Source: Batillaria attramentaria
Lineage: Eukaryota; Mollusca; Gastropoda; Batillariidae
Assembly: GCA_018292915.2 (NCBI GenBank)
Contig: JACVVK020000213.1
Span: 228,501-292,500, forward strand
Length of the DNA: 64,000 nucleotides
Reading direction: 5' to 3'
Part shown: positions 36,005-48,022 of the stretch, one piece after another
Layout of the letters: the number at the start of each line of letters is the position of its first letter
Numbering within the stretch: position 1 is the stretch's first letter
Translations under genes and position numbers: made by a program
Notes under the pieces: model-generated
What the model was told of the DNA's origin: nothing
What the model saw: only the letters and a program-made list of their open reading frames with translations
Database searches by the model: none

Positions 36005-36272
36005 TGACGTCAGCCTCAGGCAGGTCGTCATACAGAGAGAGAGAGAGAGATGACGTCAATTCCCTGAAATAAACTTTTGACGTCAGCCTCTAGCACTGAG
36101 ATCGTCTGAGGATGCTTGTTCATGTCTTGTGATTTCCCTGTTGGATTAATTTTGTGACTTCTCCGACTGAATTATTTTTCACATGAAATCTGGAAGATCT
36201 AGAGTGCTGATGAAATGTCGGAAGCAGTGACGTTACTTGCAGATTTTGTCTGTGAACCAAACATTTGACGTC
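36005..36272. promoter_or_regulatory. Cluster of four perfect CRE palindromes
   Basis: TGACGTCA occurs at 36005, 36051, 36078 and 36265, with a near match (GACGTCAG) at about 35979. Three sites share the context TTGACGTCAGCCTC because the surrounding block of about 230 bp is duplicated. TGACGTCA is the consensus site of CREB/ATF factors. Whether it acts on the gene about 5 kb downstream is unknown. Confidence 0.55.
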
Positions 36273-36937
36273 AGCCTCACGCTGCTCGTCTGACAGATGC
36301 TACTTCTGCGTATCTTGTGATTTCCTTGTTCCTTTTGTGACTTCCGTTACTAAATTAATTTTGACATAAAATCTGGAAGATCTAGAAAGCTGATGAAACG
36401 TGGACTTAAGTGACTTGAATTGTACTTACGAAATTGCAGTATTGGAACTTTTTTGACCGGCGCTTCTCGCAGAAACATGAAAAAATGTGTAAATCTAAAA
36501 GCTCTGTAATTCTTAATACTAAAGCTATAATAGTGCAGTAGTTCACGTCATATGTGCAGTTGGCACAAGTGACAAAAATACCGGAACGATGAGTAATTTG
36601 AAGGAGTCTTTTAATAGACATTTGGCCTTATATGCAAACCACCCCTACCTCGGAAACATTTTTCTTACACAAAACCTGTCAGAGCTACAGAGCTGTGCTA
36701 CGAAAACAGGCAGTATAATTGGATGATCTTCGCAATTTCAGAAAATGAAGCCATTTGAACATTTTTTCCGAAAAAATTCGTAACATGGCCGATTTTTTAA
36801 AAATCGGCGATAACTCCTTTGAAAATGCCGCAGGATAAAATTCGTGAAAGGTAGGTCTGGAGAAGGTGAATTCCCATTTTATATCAAAGTAAAAAGGCCT
36901 CCAACGAGGTGGTTTAGGAGATAGCCATCATTACATC

Positions 36938-36984
<47 letters not shown>

Positions 36985-37930
36985 ACTCCCGCCAAAAAGA
37001 ACGCAGCAGCATAGTGTGCACGTCGAGTGCCTATGACGCATATTTCGTTACGTCACTGTGTGCGTGAAAGTAAGTATTGTGTGGAGAAACGTCACAGTCT
37101 TGTTTTTGTATCACTGAAACTTGCTGCTGCGCGTAGCAAAATCTTCCCCGTCTCATAAAGTTGTTTCTCTATAGAGAAACAACTTAAAAAGGATGACTTA
37201 AAGTAACTTTAGTACGTGTACTATAGTCTATGACCAAAACACCGGTTCGCGGCAACTCGAACCGGTTCGGCGAACCGGTTCAAATGGGAACCGGTAAACC
37301 GGTTAACCGCGGCAGCTCTAGTACTAAGTTGTGTGGAAATCATACCAGTCGTGTTGCATTTCCATTCATTGATTTTAGTGTTGTGTTAAATATGGAGTCA
37401 CATAGTAACCACCCAACGCTATGTATTAGTAACTTTCTGTATTATAAATTTGAGCTGTACAGTCTGTTGTTTAAACAACTTTCTCTCCCTCCCCCCCCCC
37501 CCCCCCCAGCCCGACTAACAGAAATGAGAATGGTAAACTGATTGAAACTGTTACATACACTCCTCACCAACAGTTCTTTTAACTACTGATATAGTTCACC
37601 CATTTGGGGTTGCAAACACATGGGGCAAGGGGGGGGGGGGTGCAAATTTATGTATACGCGTGTACACCAGCTCTTCCACCTTCGCTGAGTGAGCCCTTTG
37701 ACCCTAACATCTCTCGCCAGCAATACTTTTTGTGCTATTGTCAGGGCTGCCACTCTTCCTGCTGTGGCCGGATTTCCGGCTTTTTGAACCAGCTGTGAAG
37801 AGCTTTCCGGCTTTTTAAAGCATTTTCCTGCTTTTCTGGCCTAAAAATCGCGAGTCTGTGTCTATCGCTGGACCGTCGGCGTTTCCCGGGTAAGGTGCAT
37901 TTTGCGCCCCATATTCTTCAGGGACGATAG

Positions 37931-37984
<54 letters not shown>
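37931..37984. repeat. 54-base uninterrupted C homopolymer
   Basis: One continuous run of C between GATAG and ATTTTC. Such runs can form i-motif/G-quadruplex structures, and their length is unreliable in most assemblies. The rest of 37329-38710 shows no gene; a poly-C stretch also occurs at 37488-37507. Confidence 0.95.
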
Positions 37985-38712
37985 ATTTTCAACATCTGAT
38001 GGCTACATTCTTTTCAAGTCTGGCGTTGCTAAAATTCAGGTCATGAAACAAAGTCAGTCACTCAGTGGTCACCACGTCCCACACAGCGAGGGAGGAGGAG
38101 CTGGGGTTACAGTTGCCCCCCACCCCACCCCAACCCCCACCCCCAGTGTTCCTTATTACGCACATATATGTGCGTCATTTACGCAGAGGTTTTTATGCAG
38201 AGATTTTGAGGCTGTACTTCACTGATTTTACAAAATGACGCTCTGAATTTGACAGAGATGGTCAAAGCTGTAACTGTGTAAGGAACACGCTCCCCCCCAC
38301 CACCACCACCACTTCCCCTTCCACCCACCCACCATCCCCCTCTCCATTTCCCCTTGGACATGACTTGGTAAAAATTTGCACCCACTACCAGGCAGACTAT
38401 ATCAAATGAACACCATTGACCGAATCTAGAAATTTTGCTCCATTGACACAGGACACTCAACAGGTCCTGAAATGCTCTGTTCCAGCGAAGTTTATGAACC
38501 CAGCCCCTGGCTCCAGTTGGTAGAACCAAATCAGACTACTTGTGCTGCTTTCCTTTATTAAGTCATGAATACTAGTGCTTTTGCAGATTGGGTCATAGTA
38601 CCTTTAACCCAGCTCTGAACAGTACATGTATTTCACTTCTTTATATATAAATATATTTTTCCCATGCAGTTTTGCACGTATGCATTCACTCAGCTGCTTG
38701 TGTTGCTTACTA

Positions 38713-38890
38713 CAGTCGAACCTGCCAAGGCGGTCACCTGTATAAGCCATGCCACTGTCTAACCTTGTCACCCCAGAGGATCCCCTGACATGCTAGCTGT
38801 TGACATGCCACCCTGGATAACCAGGCCACCTGTCTAAGGCGGTCGGTTTGGGCCAATCCCTTTGGTGACCGCCTTACACAGGTTTGACTG
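38713..38890. mobile_element. Tc1/mariner-type miniature element, 178 bp
   Basis: TA dinucleotides flank CAGTCGAACCTG at the left (38713) and the inverse CAGGTTTGACTG at the right (to 38890), with inverted similarity extending through GGCGGTCACC. TA duplication and CAGT-type ends are usual for Tc1/mariner/pogo elements. From 38893 to 40436 I see no gene or element, only T-rich DNA. Confidence 0.75.
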
Positions 38891-40436
38891 TATTACTATG
38901 TGATACGGTCACTTAGTCAGTGATTGAGTGAATTGTAAAACTGGAATAGACCAACTGGTCTGCGCTTCAGTTTAAAATTCATCTGGATATTGTTTGTGGC
39001 AAATGTTTTTTTTTTTTCCATCAATTTGTTTTTTATGTGAATTTAAATTTTTGGTTTCCTTTTTCCAACTTATGTGAACCATACACCTAAAAATCTTCAT
39101 TTTCATTTCACTTTTTAGTTTTAAATTTAAGTAGTTGTTTGGTTAGCTGGCTTGTTATTTGGGGTTGTTGTCTTCTTTTTGTTGTTGTGTCTGTGGGTTA
39201 TTGTTTTGGTGTGTGTTTTTGTTTGGGTTTTTTTGTTGTTGTTGTTGTTTGTCTGTGTGGTTTTGAATTAGTCTGCAAAATATATCTATAACGTTGTCTT
39301 TCAGTTCCCCCACCCCCTAATTCATATTTGTCTTAGCAGAAAGCTACATAGTTTTATGTTCCTAATGCATGCTTTTTGTTCTAACCTTTCACATTTAATC
39401 TGTGTTTGCATGAGCACTGAGTTTTATGTTACTTCCATGCATAACTGCCCAGTTCAGGAGGTTGAACGTGTCCTGTTGATAGTCATTAGCAAGCATTTTC
39501 CTACATCTGAATATTATACACGATTTCTGTTTGCTAAACTTCACCCTTTCTGTTGAAACCAGAAAAGCAGTACGTAAAGTCCTACCATCCTTCACCCTGA
39601 CATGACATGCTTTGACCTTGACCTTCGATGAGGGCTACCAACACTTCAACATGTCTCTGATGTCACGTTTATTTCGGTTGATACGAAGATTTGCCAAATA
39701 CTTGGTCAAGCATGACGGGTAAATTTTAACTTGTGATCGAGATAATTATCAAGATGTATCATCCTTCTCTTAAAATTCACATCACCTTTGAATCCGATCT
39801 GCTTCAAGAGTTTAACTTTCAGCGACATAGGCTGAAATGTTGAAATTATTATGTACTTTCATTTCTCAAAAATGTACTCGCAGACATATTTTACTTTTTT
39901 CAACAAGAAACACTTTTTAGAAAGATAGCCTGCGTTTTTAATCGGTAATTCGTTCCAAACATGATATATTGATATATCATGGTATGTCATCGTGTGTACA
40001 TGAACTCCTTATACTTTGAAGTGAAACTGATAACAGTTCAAGTAGATTGATGGAATTTGTGTTTGTTTGTTGTTTTTCCTAGCTCTCACTAGTCACAGTT
40101 GTTGTTTTCTGCTAGGTCTCACTTTTGTCTGTAGTGGAGTTTTTGTTAACATCCTAGTGAAAGTTGTTTGGTGATACTGTTGGAGACTTCTAGTTTTATC
40201 ATTATGACTGAGCACATTTGCACATTGTCAACAGTTTTAATAAATCCCCACCATGGCACCAAACTTACTTAGGTTGAATAACTCGGACATGGACAGGCGG
40301 TTATAGAGCAGGAGTTAAATTCATAAACAAACCTGTTTCTGGTACAAGCCATGTACTAGCAGTACGTGATGTATAGTAGTACTAGCCTTTCAGATTGAAA
40401 AATAAGTAGCTGCGCATTTCATCAGCAGTGTAATAG

Positions 40437-40658
40437 CAGCGATCGTCAAATGTGTCAGGACCATGGTAGCCATTCGGGCTACCACCATGAACAAAACTGG
40501 TAGCCCCCAAAAAATTCTGGAAGCCAGAGTGGCTGCTAGGTTCTGATTCATCTCAGAATTCCTGCTCGCCATTCGGGCTACTGCTACCAGAGCTTTCACT
40601 CACCCGACGGTAAATTTGGTAGTGAAAGCGAGTGGGCGAGCGCATTTGACAATCGCTG
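40437..40658. mobile_element. hAT-type miniature element, 222 bp, 6-bp target duplication
   Basis: Ends CAGCGATCGTCAAATG and, inverted, CAGCGATTGTCAAATG are flanked by TAATAG at 40431-40436 and 40659-40664. The interior contains a further inverted repeat around GGTAGC..GCTACC. CAG-starting ends with a 6-bp duplication fit a hAT subgroup. Bases 40665-41489 show no gene apart from possible unidentified 5' exons. Confidence 0.75.
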
Positions 40659-41489
40659 TAATAGGTCTTGTGAATTCTTCGTATATTGACAGTCATGAGA
40701 TTTCAGTTGGTGATATTCTGTATACGTGTATACATGTACCTATATGCTATCAAGGTTGGGTATAATTTCACTACAATATTCTGTTGCCTCTGCATGCACT
40801 ATCTCCTAACGGTGTGAATTCAACTTCTTAGTCGATCAAGGTAGGGTGTTGGTAATGGTTCAGTAGGTTACTCATGTTTGTGATTGTACCGTGCTTGGTG
40901 GGTACATCTGTGGGAAGCTCTCTGTAGCTATTTTGATCGGATGTTAGAGCAAAGGCTGTAGATCTGCTATGCTAAAATATATCTGACGCACTATGCTTCA
41001 GCTGCACAGTGTTTCTGTGGTGCAACACGGCATATTTTATGCCTTGTAACAGAGATCTGTGTGGGGTGTTTTTTTTTTATTTTTGGGTGTTTTTTTTTTT
41101 TGGTTTTTTTTTTTTTTTTTTTTTGCTGTTTTGCCGGGTAATTATTCATATAGTTGTACTTCAAACTGTTGCTACTAATGCTAATCTATGTATTTTGTTG
41201 GAAACTAAAAAGCCCCGCTTCACGTCAAGCCAGTTGTGATCATTCTCAAGCTGTTCTCCGCCCTGGTGCCAGCAAAGTTAAACCATGAGATGTCCTCTGG
41301 CATAGCAGATCTATAGTCTCTGGTTTAGCGGTTAGAGGTAGCAGGCTCTGAGATTTTGTTTTGGCAGGGTGCTTCTTTTTAATTTCAGGATTGGGGATTT
41401 TTTTTTTTTTTTAATTTAAGTATAGATCTTTACTTGCCGTGAGTCTGGGCATTGCATTGCTGACGTATCACACTTTGCGTGTTTTACAG

Positions 41490-41990
41490 CGAGGAAGACA
41501 AGGTACTGTCGAAGCTCGCCATGCAGGATTATGTGGAGCAGCAGTTGACAAACCTTCACTATGTGGCTTCCAACAACAACTTCTGTGACAAGTTCATCGC
41601 CTTTATAATTACTGCAGTCCTTCTTGTGCTCCTGCCCTATCTCCACATTGGTTTGTATCAAACTATCAGTAAAACTTTCTCAGTTAGTGTGTTGTCTGTT
41701 AACATTCAGTTTACTTTAGTTTAAAGCCATTTGTGTTCAAATTGTGCAGTTGTTGATGGGTGAAAATTGGCTAGCCTGTAGCAAATTTACTCGGCTTTTC
41801 TCGTTTTTCCTGTGTTTGTGCATATATATATTCTTTTTTAACTCTGGTCTTGCTGAGAAAAGAATATTCTGGACTGCGTCTATAGCATTTTCATTATTTA
41901 AAGACAAATTCATTTAGCAAGACCAAGGCTAAGATTTGGCCATTTGCAGAAGACCTACTGGCTAAAGGGTTTTTCTTTCTTTCTTCTTCT

Positions 41991-42054
<64 letters not shown>

Positions 42055-44373
42055 CGTTCGTGTGTGTCTGTGTGTGTGTGTGTGTGTGTCTCTGTGTGTG
42101 TGTGTCTCTGTGTGTGTGTTTAATTTTCTGTCTCTGCCCAGGTGTGTTCTACATGAAGATATGGGTGCCAGACAAGCCCCCAATTGATAGGTACGGATGC
42201 ACCTGCTCCTGTTTCGACACAGTCTTCCGAGGTAAGGCTCACCCTCTTACTGATTTTTTTTTTTTTTTTTTTTGCCTGTGTAAAGTGCAGGTGTGACACT
42301 GTATGGTCTTCCATCTAGGAAACAAACATCTGTTATCATCACTCAGTTTGCCCAGAGCTTTAAATGGTTTCTTTCATAAATTAACATAATGCAGGGGTCA
42401 GATTTTGCCCAGTGTTTTAAATGATTTCTTTCATAAATTAACATAATGCAGGGGTCAGATTTTGCACAGAGTTTTAAATGGTTTCTTCATAAATCAGCAT
42501 AATACAGGGGTCAGATCACTTTGTAAAAGGTTATGGTTGGCCTTCAGTTGAGTCAAGCGAGTGTATTTCAAGTTGAAACAAACAGCGAACATGGTGTTTT
42601 TGTGTGTTTCTCGTGTGAAGTGGCTACAACATGCATGCCTTCACCCTAATTTTCCAAAGCGTGATTTCAGGTGTTCTCCATCAGTGATGTTGCCAGGATT
42701 TTTTTTCTTCGGCGATTTAGCCAAAACAGCCATGAAAGTTTCGGCTTTTTACAGAACGTTTCGGCTCTCTCTGCCGAAGCAGTTTCACAAGTTTTTCGAC
42801 TAGATTCCCTACTGTTACGTGCTCCCTCCACCTCCATGAATTAAAGATGTTCTGTAGGAATCTCGCAGAAACGGACATCATCACTCGTGAAAACTTCGGC
42901 TCGGCCAGCCAACATGACAGATTATCGGCTTTTTTTTTTTAAAATCGGCTTTTAGCCGAGATCCGACCCCAAACGACATCCCTGTCCATGTTGGTTTGAA
43001 TGTCTCCCGTGTGTCCTGAGCTTTAGATGCTGTAACAGTGCAGATACAGTGTAAGACACCACCAGAACACCTGAGAAGGATTTGTGAGTCTAGCTAGATA
43101 AGTCTGAAAATGGTCTTTTATATAATTAAGTATGTCTTGTATCTTTGTTTTTCATAGGACGATATGAGAACCCAGGTGTCGTGACCTACAAGCATGTGTA
43201 CTTCAACGCCACCAGCAATACATTTAAGATGTGGATCTTCACCGTCATCTTCATTCTTCTTTTCTATGAGAGTCTGCGGTACCTGATCGGCCTCTTCCGC
43301 AGTGGAGTGCCTTTGAGAAGAAGCATGCTGTTCCTTTACGTCATCAATATGTATCCTCACTATTACTCATGGTGGTAAGCCTAGTTCACTGTTTTCTTTC
43401 CTTTTTTTTTTTTTTTTTTGGTTTTTCTTTTTGTTTGTTTTTTTTTTTGTTTTTTATTTGGGGGGGAGGGGGTTGTTTTTTTGTTTGTTTGTTGTTGTTG
43501 TTTTTTTTTTGGGGGGGGGGGGGGATTGTGCTTTTCAATTTTTCAAATTCTACTGTAGTCGTTCTCTTTGTATTAGGTATGGGCTGTACTTGAATATAAT
43601 GTATTATGTCAAGAATGTTCGTAACTGCCTTTACGAACCAGTTTTCTGGTTTAAAAGAAAAGAAGAAGGAAAAAAGTTGGTATGATTGGCTTTGCTTATG
43701 AATGAACTTATTTGAGAATTTTTCTGTACGTACACAAGTCTGTCTGTGTGTGTGTGTGTGTGTGCGTGTGTGTGTGCGTGTGTGTGTGTGTGTGTGTGTA
43801 ATTAATTTTTTTTTTTTTATCTGCTCATTTTTAGGAATCGTGCATTGCGTACTGTGTTTAACTAAAAAGGGAAGCTTACAGGCAAAACCCATCATTACAG
43901 TCTTACAGTACAGCTTACTTTCGTTCAAATATCATATCATTATCTGTGTTCTGTGCAGGTCATTTTTCAGCTACTACAACGAAGAGGTGTACACATACTT
44001 CATTCACCACTTCATGTTCACCGTCACCGAGATCCTCACCACCTGCGTTGTTCTCAACCTAGTCAACGCAGAGAACGAGTTCCAATCCTGGAAGGTGGCT
44101 CTCGTGGTCACCATTAACATCACGCATATCATTGTCAGCGGAATGGACCAGTTCATCGCGCACGTTGTACAGGGTGAAGGACACTCTTTCCAAAACGTCC
44201 GCGACGTCGGCTTGATGATTCCCGATTTGCTGCACGTGATCGTCATGTCGCATCAGTTTTATAAATACGTGCAGCGGCAGCCTCGACGCGTCATCGAACT
44301 CTGCTACAAAGAGGAGATCATTCTGATGTTCATGTTTATCTCATTAGGCACCATTCTTGGTCGTTTGATATAA
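41490..44373 (+). CDS. Multi-pass membrane protein of unknown function (5' end missing)
   Basis: Four exons join in phase with GT-AG borders: 41490-41650, 42142-42231, 43158-43374 and 43959-44373 (stop TAA). Together they give about 293 residues. The first codon of exon 41490 is completed by an upstream exon not identified, so the start is unknown, though the acidic soluble N-terminus (EEDKVLSKLAMQDYVEQQL) suggests little is missing. About six or seven hydrophobic helices are predicted, for example FIAFIITAVLLVLLPYLHIG, MWIFTVIFILLFYESLRYLI, a segment at FMFTVTEILTTCVVLNLV, and VALVVTINITHIIVSGMD. Conserved-looking features are a CxCxCF-like motif (GCTCSCFD) between helices 1 and 2, and histidine/aromatic-rich segments (MYPHYYSWW, YTYFIHHFMF, IPDLLHVIVMSHQFY) that could bind metal or haem. 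I do not recognise the family. Clean splice phases and a long final exon support a real gene. Confidence 0.85.
41994..42119. repeat. GT microsatellite next to a splice acceptor
   Basis: A GT/GTCT tract fills the end of the intron directly before the acceptor at 42141. In the same introns, T-rich and G-rich runs occupy 43397-43525 and a GT run 43746-43798. Confidence 0.9.
42355..42520. repeat. Three tandem intronic repeats of about 60 bp
   Basis: Three tandem copies of a unit with 'tttaaatggtttctttcata' and 'cataatgcaggggtcagat'. The following 42680-42985 block begins CAGTGATGTTGCC and ends GACATCCCTG, with repeated CGGCTTTT phrases; it may be a decayed hAT-like element but the ends match poorly. 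Confidence 0.8.
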
Positions 44374-44863
44374 GCACTGAGATTAGCCAAAAGCATCATT
44401 TCAAGTTGGTTGGTTCTTTTGGGCAACATATTGTGACTGTGCTGGGGGCGTGGATCGGCAGGGGGAAAAAAAAAAGAAAAAAAGGTGGAAGGGCATGGAT
44501 TTGATAAGCACTTGGCTCCTTTTTCCATTTGACAGAAGAGATCATTCTCATGTTCAAGTTTATTCCCATTTTCGGTCAGTAAATGTGACCGCTGACCTAA
44601 GCCAAACGCAAAGTCATTGTCATTGGAAATATTTGTTACTGCTACGAAGAGGTTATTCTCTTGTTTGTTTGTTTTTTATTTCATGACATCATCAGTGGAA
44701 ATTATTGTAACAGACGGGTTGATATTTTTGAAGGTTGAGGTGAGTCCAGGTGTTGTGGCAATTGTTTTTTGTTTTTTTTTAAAGGCACCACTCTTGGTTG
44801 CTTGGTGTAGCAGTTGAAGTGGACCAAAGCACCGTCATTGAAAGTATTTGTTGCAGAATGGTT

Positions 44864-45352
44864 CAGACCTGTGCACATTCACGGTTTGTCCGCAATTACC
44901 CCGATTTCACATTAAAAATTAAGCGGTGAAAATTACGGTGGAAAAAAACTTTTCGATAGTTTTCGGCAGAAAGACGGTTTTGATTGTTTTCCGTAGAAAG
45001 ACTAAGGCCACTTCCGTCCGTGTAGTTTGGCTGACCGAAATGGCGACTTAACGTTCAACTCCTAGTTCTGGGGTGAAACTCGCAAAAACAAGTGTTTGAA
45101 AGTTCAGCAGAGGTTTAGGCCTGAATATGGTGAGAAGTACCGTTTTCTGGTGAAGTCACCGAAAGGGGAGAGCCTCGCTTTGTGCACCATTTGCGATGTA
45201 CATTTTTCTGTCAGCCACGGTGAAATGAACGATGTTGTGAGACATGTCAGTTGAAAAATCATCACCGCATTGATTTTACTGACAGAGGCTCCAGATTACT
45301 GACAGGAAGTCTGGTTATTACTGACATGGGTTTTCTAGTGTGCACAGGTCTG
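44864..45352. mobile_element. hAT-type element with BED zinc-finger remnant, 489 bp
   Basis: Ends CAGACCTGTGCACA and the inverse TGTGCACAGGTCTG are flanked by ATGGTT at 44858-44863 and 45353-45358 (6-bp duplication). Inside, a plus-strand frame (about 45100-45255) reads RFRPEYGEKYRFLVKS, then LCTICDVHFSVSHGEMNDVV and RHVS before a stop. The CxxC, the FSVSHG phrase and RH match the BED-type zinc finger at the N-terminus of many hAT transposases. The catalytic part is absent, so this is an internally deleted derivative. Confidence 0.8.
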
Positions 45353-45751
45353 ATGGTTGATTTTTGTGAAGACTGAGAAGAGCCAGCATATTTTGTGACC
45401 AAAGCTTGTGATGGGTTCATGCCGTGGCATTTATCATCGTTTGTATGGTGGGAGTGGTGACTGGTTTGAAAGTTGAGATTCGTCGCACGACAGGGAGTTA
45501 ATGTGTGCATGTGTGCCCGAGTTAATTATACTCTAATGGCAACAGAAGTATGGTACTGTGCAATACTATTGTGCCTGCAAGTGCATTGTTAGAAATTCAT
45601 TTTGTGCCTGTAGTTTGTGAAATCTGGCCATTTTTGGTGGTGGTTCTTATTGTGCATATCTATTTTGAAGTTTAAAATAGTTCTAACTGACATGTCTAAT
45701 TTTGTTTGCTAAAACATTTATCAATTTCTTGATTTTGTGATTGTCTTTTGT

Positions 45752-45756
<5 letters not shown>

Positions 45757-45825
<69 letters not shown>
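45757..45825. repeat. CA microsatellite
   Basis: Uninterrupted (CA)n. The flanks 45360-45756 and 45826-46300 show no gene. Confidence 0.95.
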
Positions 45826-45826
<1 letters not shown>

Positions 45827-46309
45827 CACAGTAACAGATATAAACGTCAACAGGGCTTGTGAAATGTTCGATAACTTCACTAGTCAGCTGGGCACATTAC
45901 TAGCTCTGTCTTGCTTCTGGCAACTAGTCAATTGCGTTGTGAAGTTTGTGGGTTAATCATCAAGCATAACTGCACTTAATCACTGTGTGTCATTCAGATT
46001 CGTGGCTGTTTCATGACTAGATGACAGGTTTGTGACTTTTTTTTTGGACACAGGTTAATGAGCAGCTGATAATCGTTAATGTACATTTGTGGGAAGACCC
46101 TGTATTGAGATTTTGACTACTACAGATGTGCTTTATCGAGATCAAATATCTCCAGACATTCATCTTTTTGTAGCCAATCATATCTGCTGCCTGCGTTTAC
46201 CTGATCAACTGTTTTGAATGTTTTGTGAGAGATTTTCTGAGCACTGTATTTTTTCGTGTTTTCTTTCCAGTGCACACCATTTTGATCACACACATGATTT
46301 GGGGACAGA

Positions 46310-46735
46310 CAGGGGATTTGGTCTAGTGGTTAAGGCATCCGACTGCGGATCCTGAGCTGCCGGGTTCGAGTCCCCGGTGGGCAGGAATATGGTGGGATTT
46401 TTCCTTCCCATATCGAGTCAAATCCATGTGCAGACTCGTTTGCGGTGCCTGTCTCGCCTTCGTGTACACACGCACGCACGCACAAACATCAAGTGTGCAC
46501 GCTAAAAATCCCACGTTCATCTTTCGAAGAAGAGTAGGCTGTGGCCGGTGGCTTGGTAAACAGAAATGCTGTCGCACGCACCAGAGTGAATAGCAGGGTG
46601 GAGGTTTGCATACAAAGTAGCGCTTAACGGCAGCAGGCTTTCACTGCTTCGTCCTCCAGCCCTGCGGCGCCATGAGCATTTCAGCAGAGATGGATATGTG
46701 CGCCGAGGAGAAGTCTACCATACCATACCAAACAT
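46310..46735 (+). mobile_element. tRNA-SINE (family 2), well preserved
   Basis: A-box TTGGTCTAGTGGTTAAGGC and B-box GGGTTCGAGTCCC are almost canonical. The body contains GTGCAGACTCGTTTGCGGTG, and the 3' tail is (TACCA)n. The heptamer ACATGAT occurs on both sides (46291 and 46733) and may be the target duplication. Confidence 0.85.
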
Positions 46736-47471
46736 GATCACCGATAATGAAATTTGTAGTCAGTGTATACATGTACTTACATAATGCGCGCATTTCGTCA
46801 TCCAGAAATACTACTGTCTTAACTCCTTATACATACACTAGCAGTAGTATTTCCGGGCGGTGATTTAAAAAAAAAAGAAAAAAAAAAGGATTGCTACACC
46901 TTTCATCATTACAGTACAAGTAGTTTGTTCCAAATCATCAGAAGTCGGTAAAATCTGTGATTTTGTCCAGATGATGAAGAGGTGTCATTACTATTGATGT
47001 ATGTTCTCTTTGAGATGTTAGATAGTATTTATACTTTTAGTACATTCCATAGTTCTTATACAACCTATTTCTCCAACCAAAAATTCCCCCTTAGATGGTG
47101 CACAGTTGTATTTAGTGCCCAGTACATATTTTGTGTACACGTGTATGATGTATGTACGTACATTTTTCAAATGCAAAGGACAGAACCAGGGAAATGTCAT
47201 TTTTTCAGGCCTTTTTGGTAATTTGTTTTGCGGACTCTGCCGGGTCTGGGTTGTTACGTTTAGAACCCCCACATATCATGTGCGAGAGTAGCTCTGATTT
47301 TCCAATATTCGGAAACAAGATGAGGCGCATTCATGGAACTAAATCTGAAACTGTTGGTATCAGTAAGCTGTGTATATAATATGTATATTATTATAAATAA
47401 CATGTTTGTTGACTGCTTTTGCTGCGGTGGTTGTTTTAATGGGGCAATGGTCCTTGAACAAATTGTTTGTA

Positions 47472-47529
47472 GTCTCATCAAAGACTCTAGATCCGTTATG
47501 CGTTGCAGTTCTAGAGTCTTTGGTCTCAT
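47472..47529. repeat. 44-bp palindromic mini-insert with 7-bp flanking repeat
   Basis: CAAAGACTCTAGA (47479-47491) pairs perfectly with TCTAGAGTCTTTG (47510-47522), giving a 13-bp stem with an 18-base loop. GTCTCAT abuts both sides (47472-47478 and 47523-47529), as a target duplication would. Confidence 0.7.
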
Positions 47530-47577
47530 TTAGACATTTTGTAAATGTACATTTAGATACTTGGGTTCATAACTTTG

Positions 47578-47831
47578 TGTGACCCGTTCTCACGAAAGGG
47601 ACTGTAGGTCACGCTAGGCCGAACGCCGCTACAGGCGAAAAGAGTGCCGGGGGGTCAGTATGGCCGCCTTGTGAGTAGCCAACTTCAACTGCTGATATCT
47701 CTGTCAATTTTAGTAGCACGGCTTTCATTCTTACATTGAATTAAACGGCATAACCAGTAGATTGCAGTGATGTACATACCTTAGAATTGATAATTTTCGA
47801 CTTATGGTCCCTTTTGTGAGAACGGGTCACA
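47578..47831. mobile_element. TGTGACC-ended miniature element 1
   Basis: The left end TGTGACCCGTTCTCACGAAA and the inverse of the right end differ by one base over 25 bp. The interior is non-coding. No convincing target duplication is seen. Confidence 0.8.
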
Positions 47832-48022
47832 TATTTTTGACCAGGCGTATATATATATATGCGCATTACTTCAGTGAGAGTGTTCGTGTGTTCCCATGAA
47901 GCAGTTTAGATGCATGTACTTCTCCGCTGTTACCAGTTTCCCAGGTATTTTTGATGTGAGATGATAATTCCAAACGGTCAAACCTTTTATCAGGGAACAG
48001 AAAACAACAAGAAAAACAAAAA

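Larger units (their letters stand above)
35136..37320. mobile_element. hAT-like element, 2185 bp, non-coding
   Basis: Termini TAGAGCTG (35136) and CAGCTCTA (to 37320) are flanked by an 8-bp duplication GTACTAAG (35128-35135 and 37321-37328), the target length of hAT transposons. Subterminal regions at both ends are full of ACCGGTT palindromes. No transposase remnant is visible. The interior holds a SINE, GA and CA microsatellites, a duplicated block with CRE sites (about 35980-36400) and the short palindrome 'gttgtttctctatagagaaa' near 37157. Confidence 0.85.

Noticed and set aside
36824..36850. ATG followed by nine codons and a GTAGGT donor in the right phase to join the exon at 41490
   Set aside because: It lies inside the 2.2-kb hAT-like element and matches only by phase (one chance in three), so I do not call it the missing first exon.
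40253..40272. ATG in strong Kozak context (CCACCATGG) with a possible donor six codons later, in phase with exon 41490
   Set aside because: The donor (GTTGAA) is weak and there is no protein homology to support it; the 5' end is left open.
46310..46400. A functional tRNA gene
   Set aside because: Only A and B boxes are kept; the sequence does not fold into a full cloverleaf and continues into a SINE body.
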